A stretch of DNA of 25,415 nucleotides from an uncultured bacterium (GTDB lineage: Bacteria; Bacillota; Clostridia; Oscillospirales; Acutalibacteraceae), in contig CAJMOI010000011.1 in NCBI GenBank assembly GCA_905215105.1, positions 1 through 25,415 on the forward strand, read 5' to 3'. Positions 6,920 through 14,892 of this stretch are shown here, one piece after another. Numbering within the stretch: position 1 is the first letter of the stretch; each line of letters begins with the position of its first letter. The notes below the pieces were generated by a model. That model did no database searches. It was given only the letters and a program-made list of their open reading frames with translations, and was not told the origin of the DNA. A program made the position numbers and the translations under genes.

Positions 6920-7750
6920 ATGAAATCAGCACTGGAAAAGCCCTATTATGAGGAGCGGAAAGGCGGTTTTCTGGATATGCAGGGGTCCCGGGGCGTGGAG
7001 ATGACCTTTCCCCTGCACCTTCACGGGGCGGTGGAGCTGTTTCTGGTAGAGACAGGGACCGTGCAGGTGAAAGTAGAGGAAGAGGAAGCCCTGCTCCACC
7101 CCGGAGAGCTGGCGGTGATTTTCCCAAACACACCCCACGCCTATCTGGAATCCACCCCAGACAGTCGGTATACCATGGTGATTTGCAGCCCGGTACTGGC
7201 CGGGCCCTTTTCCGGACGGCTATCCCGGATGAGGCCGGTATGCCCCTTTGTATCCGGGAACCGGCTTCACCCCGATGTGGCCTATGCCATGAACCGGCTG
7301 GCGGAGGAGTGCCTGTCTGTGCCCGACGAAAACGCCTTTGGCGCGCTGGTACAGCTGGTGCTGGCCCGGGTGCTGCCGGAGCTGACCCTGACGCCCGGAG
7401 ACGAACCGGTTTCCGCCGATTTGACCGGGCGGCTGGTGCGGTATCTGTCGGAGCACTTCCAGCAGCCCCTGACGCTGGAATCCGTTGCCCGGGAAATGGG
7501 CGTGAGCAAATATCACCTGTCCCATGTGTTTTCCCAGAAGCTCCACGCCGGGTTCTGTGAATATCTCAGCTATCTGCGGCTGGACCGTGCCCGGGAATTG
7601 CTTCGCACCACGGACCGCAGCGTGCTGGACATTGCCCTGGACTGCGGGTTCTCCAGCCAGCGCACTTTTCACCGGGCATTTTCCCGCCATTTCGGTACAA
7701 CCCCCCGGGCATTTCGGGCAGTTTCCGCGGGAAACGACAGAAATGTGTAA
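6920..7750 (+). CDS. AraC-family transcriptional regulator with cupin sensor domain
   Basis: The 276-aa protein has an N-terminal cupin-like sensing domain with PLHLHGAVELFLV (31-43) and HPGELAVIFPNTPHAY (60-75). The C-terminal AraC/XylS double helix-turn-helix spans about 171-266, with LTLESVAREMGVSKYHLSHV and DIALDCGFSSQRTFHRAF as the two recognition units. The start is ATG 6920, eight bases after GGGGGAG; an upstream in-frame start at 6845 has no ribosome site. Members with this layout bind a sugar or related ligand and activate adjacent catabolic genes. Divergent placement next to the Gfo/ThuA operon makes that operon its probable target. Confidence 0.9.
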   Translation: MKSALEKPYYEERKGGFLDMQGSRGVEMTFPLHLHGAVELFLVETGTVQVKVEEEEALLHPGELAVIFPNTPHAYLESTPDSRYTMVICSPVLAGPFSGRLSRMRPVCPFVSGNRLHPDVAYAMNRLAEECLSVPDENAFGALVQLVLARVLPELTLTPGDEPVSADLTGRLVRYLSEHFQQPLTLESVAREMGVSKYHLSHVFSQKLHAGFCEYLSYLRLDRARELLRTTDRSVLDIALDCGFSSQRTFHRAFSRHFGTTPRAFRAVSAGNDRNV

Positions 7751-7907
7751 AAACTGTACAAAAAACAGTGAAAAAAATCTCCTCTGTTTCGTGGTTTGTT
7801 CACCCGGCTATCACATAACGTCTTTATAATGGGAAACCGGCACCCCGTGCCGAAATTTTGTGCCTTTGACAAATAGCATTGCTTTCCCCCGGCTTCGGAG
7901 AGGGGTA
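7751..7907. other. Intergenic stretch with a weak terminator-like hairpin
   Basis: The gap between the AraC-type gene and the ABC operon holds CGGCAC (7838-7843) / GTGCCG (7847-7852) followed by AAATTTTG, a weak terminator candidate. TATAAT (7825-7830) and TTGACA (7866-7871) occur but neither has a partner box at usable spacing. No ORF is seen. Confidence 0.4.
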
Positions 7908-7936
7908 TTGCAAAAAATACATAAATGCGCTATGAT
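7908..7936 (+). promoter_or_regulatory. Sigma-A promoter of the Gld-like ABC operon
   Basis: TTGCAA (7908-7913) and TATGAT (7931-7936) are separated by exactly 17 bp. The predicted start near 7943 gives a ~40-nt leader before ATG 7984, with AGGAGGG as ribosome site. Confidence 0.7.
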
Positions 7937-7983
7937 GTTGTGGCATGTGTTTTTACAGAATAACGAAACAGGAGGGACACGAG

Positions 7984-8964
7984 ATGATAGAGGTCAAAAA
8001 CCTCACGAAACGCTACGGCGCCAACGTTGCGCTGGATAACGTCAGCTTCTCGGTTGAAGAAGGAGAAATTCTGGGTTTTCTGGGCCCCAACGGCGCCGGT
8101 AAATCCACAACCATGAATATTGTCACCGGTTATCTGTCCTCGACAGAGGGCACCGTGACCGTAGGCGGCTATGATATTCTGGAAAATCCCAATGAAGCCA
8201 AAAAGCTCATCGGCTATCTGCCGGAAATTCCGCCGCTGTATATGGATATGACGGTGAAGGAGTACCTGAACTTTATGTATGACCTGAAAAAGGTCACCCT
8301 GCCCCGGGAAAAGCACATTCAGGAAATCTGCCGTCTGGTGAAGATTCAGAACGTGTACAAGCGTCTGATCGGCAACCTGTCCAAGGGCTATAAGCAGCGC
8401 GTTGGTATCGCACAGGCACTGCTGGGCAATCCCCCGGTGCTGATTCTGGACGAACCCACCGTTGGTCTGGACCCCAAGCAGATCATTGAGATCCGCAAGC
8501 TCATCAAGGACCTGGGCCGCAATCATACGGTCATCCTCAGCTCTCACATTCTGCCGGAAGTGCAGGCTGTCTGTGAGCGGGTTATCATTATTAACAACGG
8601 TAAGCTGGTAGCCGACGGCGCAACCGACCGTCTGGCCCACGACCTTTCCAATGACCACCGCCTGATTATCCGGGTGGCCGGACCGGAAAATGAAGTGACC
8701 CACGCCCTTTCCGGCATGGCTCACATGAAGGAAGTCCTGTGCTATGGCGAGAAGGAGCCGGGCGTTTTCGAGTTCTCTATCGAGACCAAGATGGACTATG
8801 ATGTGCGCCGGGACCTGTTTGCGCTGCTGACCCGCAAGGGCTGGCCGCTGATGGCACTGCGCACCACCGACCTGACTCTGGAAGATGTCTTCCTGCGGCT
8901 GACCAGCGGCGACCATGCCCGGGTCATCATTGACAAAAACACGAAAGGAGCTGAGGAAGCATGA
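7984..8964 (+). CDS. ABC transporter ATP-binding protein, GldA-like
   Basis: The 326-aa protein is a typical ABC-2 exporter ATPase: Walker A GPNGAGKST (34-42), signature LSKGYKQR (132-139), Walker B LILDEP (152-157) and switch His188 in LSSHILPE. The ~100-residue C-terminal extension after residue 225 is the usual regulatory domain of this class. It would energise the permease encoded immediately after, whose start overlaps its stop by 4 nt (ATGA at 8961-8964), implying translational coupling. Together with the GldG-like and DUF4340 genes it forms the set that in Bacteroidetes is called GldAFG, needed there for gliding; in Firmicutes the role is unknown. Start chosen at ATG 7984 behind AGGAGGG rather than an upstream frame-open codon. 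Confidence 0.92.
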   Translation: MIEVKNLTKRYGANVALDNVSFSVEEGEILGFLGPNGAGKSTTMNIVTGYLSSTEGTVTVGGYDILENPNEAKKLIGYLPEIPPLYMDMTVKEYLNFMYDLKKVTLPREKHIQEICRLVKIQNVYKRLIGNLSKGYKQRVGIAQALLGNPPVLILDEPTVGLDPKQIIEIRKLIKDLGRNHTVILSSHILPEVQAVCERVIIINNGKLVADGATDRLAHDLSNDHRLIIRVAGPENEVTHALSGMAHMKEVLCYGEKEPGVFEFSIETKMDYDVRRDLFALLTRKGWPLMALRTTDLTLEDVFLRLTSGDHARVIIDKNTKGAEEA

Positions 8965-9665
8965 AAGCAATTCTGAGACGGGAGCTGAAATCCTATTTTG
9001 CTTCCCCTATTGGCTATGTGTGTATTGCCGTACTGCTGTTCCTGTCCGGTCTTCTGTACTGGAACGTCATGTCCATCGGCTCTTCTTCCTATATTGCTAT
9101 GGTGTACAGCAACCTGTTTACCTTCAGCATGATGGTCATTCCGATTCTGACCATGAAGAGCATGAGCGATGAACAGAAAAACAAGACCGACCAGGCGCTG
9201 CTCACTGCGCCGGTCAGCGTCACCGCCATTGTGCTGGGTAAATTCCTGGCTGCTTTTATCGTCTATGCCATTGCCATGACCGGCAGCCTGCTGCCCTGTG
9301 TGGCGATTTCCCTGTTTGGTTCCCCCAGCTGGGGCGAGATCTTCGGCTATTATCTGGGCAGCCTGTTCTATGGCGCCGCCATGATCGCCATCGGTGTGTT
9401 TATTTCCAGCCTGACTGTCAGCCAGGTGATTTCCGCTATTGCCACCTTTGCCGTGTCCATCTTCATTCTGCTGATGGGTCAGCTTGCCAGCCTGGCCAGC
9501 GGTACGTTTGTGGCTACTGTGGTGGAGTGGCTGTCCTTTGATACCCGGTATGCTTATTTCACCCAGGGCATTTTCAACATTTCCAGCGCGGTGTTCTTCC
9601 TGAGCGTTGTGGCGATCTTTGTGTTCCTCACAGCACGCCGTCTGGAAAGCAAGAGATGGAGCTAA
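8961..9665 (+). CDS. ABC-2 type permease, GldF-like
   Basis: The 234-aa membrane protein has about six hydrophobic segments (approx. 17-36, 48-65, 92-115, 127-149, 155-178, 206-224). The cytosolic loop DEQKNKTDQALLTAPVS (70-86) is the conserved coupling helix of ABC-2 permeases with an EExxGTxxxLL-like pattern. It pairs with the overlapping ATPase to form an exporter. The substrate is unknown. The next gene, GldG-like, starts 13 nt after its stop. Confidence 0.88.
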   Translation: MKAILRRELKSYFASPIGYVCIAVLLFLSGLLYWNVMSIGSSSYIAMVYSNLFTFSMMVIPILTMKSMSDEQKNKTDQALLTAPVSVTAIVLGKFLAAFIVYAIAMTGSLLPCVAISLFGSPSWGEIFGYYLGSLFYGAAMIAIGVFISSLTVSQVISAIATFAVSIFILLMGQLASLASGTFVATVVEWLSFDTRYAYFTQGIFNISSAVFFLSVVAIFVFLTARRLESKRWS

Positions 9666-9678
9666 GGAGGAGCAGAAA

Positions 9679-11379
9679 ATGAACAGCGAGAACAAAACCC
9701 CTCAGGAGGAGCTTCTGGAGGAAGTGAAGGAGCAGGAGGCCGCCGCCGAAGCTGCTTCTCAGACGGAACCGGAGACCAAGGAAGAACCCAAGACCGACGG
9801 GGAAAAGACCGGGAAAAAAGAGAAGAAAGAGGGCAAAAAGCCGAAGAAGGAAAGTGCCCTGAAAAAATTCACCAGCAGCCGCAAGTTCAAGCGCGGCGGT
9901 ATGGCCACCGCTTTCACTGCTGTGTTTGTCGTCGTGGTCATTCTGGTGAACGTGGTGGTGTCCCTGCTGTCCGAGCGGTTCCCCTCCATGAACCTGGACC
10001 TGACCGCCAACCAGGTGAACACCCTTTCCGAGGAAGCCCTGGATGTGGCGAAAAACGAGGTCAACTATGACACCACCCTGTATCTGGTGCTCACCGACAG
10101 CTGGGTGGACTATGCAGCAGGCTATGGCTATCCCTATTCCACCCTGCTTTCCCTTTCCGATAAGCTGGCAGAGGCCAACTCCAAAATCAAGGTGGAGCAG
10201 ATTGATCTGGAAAAGAACCCCACCTTCGTCAACCAGTATGCCAACGAGAGCATCAGCAATGGCTGTGTGGTAGTGGAGTCTGAAAAGCGCTCCCGTGTGC
10301 TGGGCATCAGCGATATGTTCCCCGCTGAAACCAACCAGCAGACCGGCAGTTCCTCCGTTTATAACAATGTAGACGCTGCACTGGCTTCCGCCATCAAGCA
10401 GGTGAACCTGGAAGAAGTTCCCGTGGTTTCCATTGCGACCGGCCATGACGAACTTCTCACCAGCCAGCTGGAAAGCCTGACTGCTTTCTTTGAGGACAAC
10501 ACCTTTGAGGTAAAGCAGTTCAACATTCTCACCGAGGAGATCCCGGAGAATACCCAGCTGCTGTTCCTGCCCACCCCCAACACCGACTATACCGATGAAG
10601 AGCTGAGCAAGCTGGACGCTTTCCTGGCCAACGAGGAGAGCACCAAGTCCCGCACCCTGCTGTTCACCTCCAACCCCGGACAGGCCGACCTGCCCAAGCT
10701 GAACGCCTTCCTGGCAGAATGGGGCATTGGCTATGATCCCACCTCCGTGGTGATGGAGAGCGACTCCAGCCGTTATCTGTTCAACTCCCCCCTCTACTAC
10801 ATTTCCGACAAGGTGGTAGACGAGGAAGCCGGCGTAGATGTGATCGAGGGCGATTATTCCCTGCTGCTGACCCCCTCTTCCGTACCGGTGGAGCAGCTGT
10901 TTGAAGCCAACAACAGCATCGTTACTTATCCCATTCTGACGACTTCCGAGAGTGCATATCTCCAGAAGACGGAGGATTTGAGCGATAAAACCACGGAAGA
11001 CGTACAGGCTGACGCGGAGAACGCCGACAAGAAGGCCTATTACACCGGTATTGTGGCCCGCAAGGCCCTAGACACCACCGGCAGCGGCAACTATGCCAAT
11101 GTGATTGTGCTGGGCAGCTCCGCCATGATTACCTCTACCTATCTGAATACCAACACCTTCAGCAACGGCAGCTACTTCTCCAATGTCATCAAGTATGCAA
11201 CCAATACCACCAACACCGATAACACCGTGTATTCTCCCAAGACGGAGGCCACGACCTATGATATGACCGCCACCACCTCTGTGGTGAACTTCCTGGGCCT
11301 GGGCCTGTTCACCATCACCATTCCCGTGGTGATTCTGCTGGCCGGTCTGGTGATCTACTTCAAGAGGAGGCACCTGTAA
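9679..11379 (+). CDS. GldG-family ABC-associated extracytoplasmic protein
   Basis: The 566-aa protein starts with a ~70-residue cytosolic tail that is Glu/Lys-rich and probably disordered. A transmembrane helix follows (about 75-97, GMATAFTAVFVVVVILVNVV), then a large extracytoplasmic GldG/ABC_transp_aux domain (about 100-535), and a C-terminal membrane helix (about 540-562) with basic end KRRHL. The domain resembles that of GldG, which works with the GldA/GldF pair. ATG 9679 follows AAGGAGG; an upstream in-frame start at 9607 would overlap the permease by ~60 nt. Its place after ATPase and permease and before the DUF4340 gene is the standard order of this cluster. The long acidic/basic tail is an oddity not needed for the family fold. 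Confidence 0.85.
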   Translation: MNSENKTPQEELLEEVKEQEAAAEAASQTEPETKEEPKTDGEKTGKKEKKEGKKPKKESALKKFTSSRKFKRGGMATAFTAVFVVVVILVNVVVSLLSERFPSMNLDLTANQVNTLSEEALDVAKNEVNYDTTLYLVLTDSWVDYAAGYGYPYSTLLSLSDKLAEANSKIKVEQIDLEKNPTFVNQYANESISNGCVVVESEKRSRVLGISDMFPAETNQQTGSSSVYNNVDAALASAIKQVNLEEVPVVSIATGHDELLTSQLESLTAFFEDNTFEVKQFNILTEEIPENTQLLFLPTPNTDYTDEELSKLDAFLANEESTKSRTLLFTSNPGQADLPKLNAFLAEWGIGYDPTSVVMESDSSRYLFNSPLYYISDKVVDEEAGVDVIEGDYSLLLTPSSVPVEQLFEANNSIVTYPILTTSESAYLQKTEDLSDKTTEDVQADAENADKKAYYTGIVARKALDTTGSGNYANVIVLGSSAMITSTYLNTNTFSNGSYFSNVIKYATNTTNTDNTVYSPKTEATTYDMTATTSVVNFLGLGLFTITIPVVILLAGLVIYFKRRHL

Positions 11380-11382
11380 TTC

Positions 11383-12924
11383 ATGAAAAAAAACACCCGC
11401 TATCTTGTGGCGACTCTGGCCGCAGCGGTGGTGCTGGCAGGAGCAGTGACTGCGCTGCTCCTGACCCAGCCGGAGACGGAGGGAGAGGACACTTCCTCTA
11501 CCACTGCCACCTCTTCCACCGTAAGTATCCCCCTGATTTCCCGGGAAAAGGCTGATGTGGAGTCTGTCCATGTGAAAAATGCTTCCGGCGAGTACACCAT
11601 TCTCGCCAGAACCGAAACCGTCAGCGCCAGCTCCAGCTCGGAGGAAAGCGGTGAGGAGAAGGAACCCACTACTACCACCACTTTCTATGTTGACGGCATC
11701 GACGAGGAATTGCAGAATACCAGCAACGTGGGCAGTGCGGCCAGCTATGGCTATACCCTGTCCGCTTCCAGTGAAATCGGCAATGCCGAGGATCTGGAAC
11801 TGGCAGATTTTGGTCTGGAAGAGCCTGTGGCTGTGGTGACCACCACCTTTACCGACGGCACCGAGGAAACCTATTCCGTGGGCAGCGAAAGCCCGGTAAC
11901 CGGTACCTATGTGCTGTATAAAGACAAGGTATATGCCGCCGGTGTGGGAACCTATGTGGATAAAACCAGCCTGGACTTTGTCAATACCACCGTGCTGTCC
12001 ATTACCCCGCCTGAGAATACGGAAAGTTCCGATTCCTCTTCCGGCACGGCTGCTTCCAACGACTTCACCCGGTTTGTCTTTACCGGAAAGAACTTCCCCG
12101 AAGAAGTGACCATCACTCCCTATGAGGGACTGACGGCTTCTTACCGCATGACCACTCCCTATGTGGTCAACGTGGCTACCGACGCTATCAGCGATGTGAT
12201 GAGCGGCGTGGAATCCCTGACTGCTGACTCTGTGGCGGCGGTGAATCCCACTGACGAAGAACTGGAAAAATTCGGTCTGAAAGACCCCACCGTAAAGCTG
12301 AAATTTACCGTCAACGGTAAATCTTATACCCTGATGTCCGGTACTCTGGACGGTACCGACCGTTATTTCATGCTGGACGGCGTGGATGTGGTGTATAAGT
12401 CTGCGGACAGCTCCATTGCAGGCTGGGCCAATGTGACCCTGTTTGACCTGCGCGACTCCTTTGTCTGGCTGCAGAACATCGCTGAGGTGACCAAGATGAC
12501 GGTGAAAACCCCCAGCAGCACGGAAGTGTTTGATCTGGAGCGCACCGTCAACGAGGAGAGCAGCACCGAGGACCAGACGATCTATGAGTACAGCGTGACC
12601 GGCACTGACGGTCAGGAGCTGACCTATCAGGGCATGTTTACCGACTATTATCAGACCATTATCGGCATCCAGCTGCTGGATGAGGAAGCAAAGACGGAAG
12701 TTTCCGGTGATCCCATGCTGGAAGTCACCTATGAATTCTATGAGGGCGGAGATCCGGTAGTTGTCCGTTATTATGCGGACGGCAGCCGCCGCTGCATTGC
12801 AGAGGTAGACGGCCAGATCGTGGGCGTTGTTACCCGTCAGATAGTGCAGGAAGCCATCGACAACACCGCAGTGGCTCTGGAAAACAAGAGCGTTACCGGT
12901 GAGGACGAGTCTTCCTCCAACTGA
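11383..12924 (+). CDS. DUF4340-domain membrane-anchored protein
   Basis: The 513-aa protein has an N-terminal signal-anchor (about 7-27, YLVATLAAAVVLAGAVTALL) with no lipobox Cys. It then has extracytoplasmic DUF4340-like sequence with FGLEEPVAVVTTTFTDGT (about 146-163) and a second similar LEKFGLKDPTVKLKFTVNG block near 290-310, suggesting two related repeats. Two Ser/Thr/Glu-rich linkers (near 42-50, 85-98) look disordered. DUF4340 proteins regularly follow GldG genes; their job is not known, and a role with the exporter at the outer membrane face is inferred. ATG 11383 lies 3 nt after the GldG stop, with GAGGAGG at 12-nt spacing. A terminator follows at 12951. Confidence 0.85.
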   Translation: MKKNTRYLVATLAAAVVLAGAVTALLLTQPETEGEDTSSTTATSSTVSIPLISREKADVESVHVKNASGEYTILARTETVSASSSSEESGEEKEPTTTTTFYVDGIDEELQNTSNVGSAASYGYTLSASSEIGNAEDLELADFGLEEPVAVVTTTFTDGTEETYSVGSESPVTGTYVLYKDKVYAAGVGTYVDKTSLDFVNTTVLSITPPENTESSDSSSGTAASNDFTRFVFTGKNFPEEVTITPYEGLTASYRMTTPYVVNVATDAISDVMSGVESLTADSVAAVNPTDEELEKFGLKDPTVKLKFTVNGKSYTLMSGTLDGTDRYFMLDGVDVVYKSADSSIAGWANVTLFDLRDSFVWLQNIAEVTKMTVKTPSSTEVFDLERTVNEESSTEDQTIYEYSVTGTDGQELTYQGMFTDYYQTIIGIQLLDEEAKTEVSGDPMLEVTYEFYEGGDPVVVRYYADGSRRCIAEVDGQIVGVVTRQIVQEAIDNTAVALENKSVTGEDESSSN

Positions 12925-12950
12925 GAAAACTGAAAAAGTACTCTATGATT

Positions 12951-12987
12951 GCCGCAGGAACCGGAACCCCGGGGCCTGCGGCTTTTC
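12951..12987 (+). terminator. Intrinsic terminator of the ABC operon
   Basis: GCCGCAGG (12951-12958) and CCTGCGGC (12975-12982) form a stable stem, with a further CCGG/CCGG pairing possible in the loop, followed by TTTTCT. It lies 27 nt after the DUF4340 stop. Confidence 0.85.
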
Positions 12988-13052
12988 TATGACGCTGTAT
13001 TTGATTGCCAAATCTTCCCAATTCCTACAATTTTGTAAGCTTTGCAATTTTT

Positions 13053-13082
13053 TTACTTTTCCGGGCGGGAACATGGTATAAT
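13053..13082 (+). promoter_or_regulatory. Promoter of the SEDS-PBP pair
   Basis: TGGTATAAT (13074-13082) is an extended -10; TTTACT (13053-13058) is a weak -35 at 18 bp. It shows the cell-wall pair is transcribed apart from the ABC operon. Confidence 0.6.
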
Positions 13083-13099
13083 AATGACAACCCCTTTCG

Positions 13100-13126
13100 G
13101 CGGGAGTCTCCCGCAGACGCTTTTTT
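13100..13126 (+). promoter_or_regulatory. Leader hairpin followed by a T run (possible attenuator)
   Basis: GCGGGA (13100-13105) and TCCCGC (13109-13114) form a tight hairpin in the leader. AGACGC and six T (13121-13126) follow, directly before the AAAAGGAG ribosome site. The gap between stem and T run makes it a poor terminator; it may instead protect or regulate the leader. Confidence 0.35.
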
Positions 13127-13143
13127 GAAAAGGAGATGATTCC

Positions 13144-14865
13144 ATGATGCCGGATCTTTCCGCTTATTTTGATACGCTGGCGCCGGATGCCCTGAACCTG
13201 TTTCTGCTGGTTCTCCGGGTGATTGTGCCGCTGCTGGCCCTGTTTGTGGTGCTTCGGTGCTACCGTTCCGTCAAACGTGGCCGCCGGCCGGAAGCGCCGG
13301 TGATGACGCTGGAAGAATCCGTCACCCATACCCGGATTCCGGTGCTGTATTGGGAAAACTCCATCGGACGCAGCAAAAGCTGTGACATTTCCCTGCCGGA
13401 CCCGGCCATTTCCCGGGACCACGCGGTGCTGATGCGCCGGGAACAGGGCTGGTTTGTCATCGATACCGGCTCCAAATCCGGAACCCGGGTCAACGGCAAA
13501 AAAATTGCCCCGTCCCAGCGTGCCCCCATTTCCCCCGGGGACACCGTTTCCATGGGACAAACGCAGCTGATTTTCCGCACGGCGGAGAATTCCGACGTGA
13601 AAAAACGCCGGTTCTTTTCCGGCGAGGGCAAACGTGCCCCCGGACCCTTTGCCGCGTTTTTTGTCACTATGGTGATTCACCTGATGATGGCCATTCAGTG
13701 CTGCTTTGCCCCCATTGAAGAGGGAAAGAGCTTTTCTGTGCTGCCCCTGATGCTGTTGGGGGTGGTGTATCTCATGGAGATCTTTTTCTACCTGTTTTCC
13801 ATCCACGGGCTGGGCCGGGTGAGCTTTGAAGTGGAGACGGTGGCCCTGCTGTTCAGCGGAATCGGCATATTCCTGCTGGCCGGAGACAATATAAACGTGG
13901 CCATCACCCAATTGGTTGCCCTGTTCGGCGGCATTCTGGTGTTCTGTATCCTCATCTGGTTCATGGGAGACCTGGACCGGGTGAGTAAATGGCGGTTCCC
14001 GCTGGCGCTGTGCGCGGTGGGATTGCTGGCAGCCACGCTGATTGTGGGCACCAGCCTCAACGGTTCCAAAAACTGGATTTTCATTGGCCCCATCAGCATC
14101 CAGCCCTCGGAGCTGGCGAAAATTGTGTTTATCTTTGCCGGAGCCGCTACGCTGGACAAGCTGCAGACCCGCCGGAACCTGACGGAATTCATCGTGCTGG
14201 CGGCGCTGTGCGGTGGGTGTCTGGTGCTGATGCGGGATCTGGGTTCTGCGGCCCTGTTCTTTGTCACCTTCCTGATTATCGCGTTTATGCGCTCCGGCAG
14301 TATCCGGACCATTGCTCTGGCCTGTTCCGCAGTGGTAATCGGCCTGTTCATGTTCCTGAAAGCAAAGCCCTATGCAGCCGCCCGTTTTCTGGGCTGGCGC
14401 CATGTGTGGGAACACATCAATGACAGCTACGGGTATCAGCAGAGCCGCACCCTGACCTATGCTGCCAGCGGCGGCTTTTTCGGCACCGGTCTGGGAAAAG
14501 GCTATCTGCACAACGTGGCCGCAGGCAACAGCGATCTGGTGTTCGGCATGATGACCGAAGAGCTGGGACTGCTGCTGGCGCTGGTGGCGGCCCTGTCTGT
14601 GGTGCTGTGGATTTTCTATGCCCGCAGCGACGTGACCCGCAGCCGCTCCACCTTCTACTCCATTTCCGCCTGTGCAGCGGCGGGCATTCTGCTGGTGCAG
14701 TCCTTGCTCAACATTTTCGGACCCTTGGACGTGATTCCCCTCACCGGTGTGACGCTGCCCTTTATCAGCGCAGGCGGCTCCAGCATGATTTCCGTGTGGG
14801 GCATGATGGCCTTTATCAAGGCTTCCGACGAGAGGACCTATGCGGTCCGAAGGCACAGGTCGTGA
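13144..14865 (+). CDS. SEDS peptidoglycan glycosyltransferase (FtsW/RodA/SpoVE family) with N-terminal FHA domain
   Basis: The 573-aa protein fuses two units. After a membrane helix (about 18-38), residues 70-145 form a forkhead-associated domain with SIGRSKSCDI (73-82), SRDHA (90-94) and SGTRVNG (112-118), all key phosphothreonine-binding positions present. From about 168 on, some ten membrane segments form a SEDS polymerase, with NGSKNWIFIGPISIQPSELAK and SDLVFGMMTEELG, where Asp464 is the expected catalytic Asp. SEDS proteins polymerise lipid II with a class B PBP, which is the next gene (27-nt gap). In Actinobacteria an FHA protein is a separate neighbour of RodA/PbpA; here it is part of the enzyme, implying control by a Ser/Thr kinase not in this window. 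The ATG is preceded by AAAAGGAG. Confidence 0.92.
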   Translation: MMPDLSAYFDTLAPDALNLFLLVLRVIVPLLALFVVLRCYRSVKRGRRPEAPVMTLEESVTHTRIPVLYWENSIGRSKSCDISLPDPAISRDHAVLMRREQGWFVIDTGSKSGTRVNGKKIAPSQRAPISPGDTVSMGQTQLIFRTAENSDVKKRRFFSGEGKRAPGPFAAFFVTMVIHLMMAIQCCFAPIEEGKSFSVLPLMLLGVVYLMEIFFYLFSIHGLGRVSFEVETVALLFSGIGIFLLAGDNINVAITQLVALFGGILVFCILIWFMGDLDRVSKWRFPLALCAVGLLAATLIVGTSLNGSKNWIFIGPISIQPSELAKIVFIFAGAATLDKLQTRRNLTEFIVLAALCGGCLVLMRDLGSAALFFVTFLIIAFMRSGSIRTIALACSAVVIGLFMFLKAKPYAAARFLGWRHVWEHINDSYGYQQSRTLTYAASGGFFGTGLGKGYLHNVAAGNSDLVFGMMTEELGLLLALVAALSVVLWIFYARSDVTRSRSTFYSISACAAAGILLVQSLLNIFGPLDVIPLTGVTLPFISAGGSSMISVWGMMAFIKASDERTYAVRRHRS

Positions 14866-14892
14866 CCTGTTTTTCCCAAAGGAGGACGCAAC

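Noticed and set aside
9607..9678. Upstream start for the GldG-like gene
   Set aside because: The added residues overlap the permease gene, and AAGGAGG points to ATG 9679.
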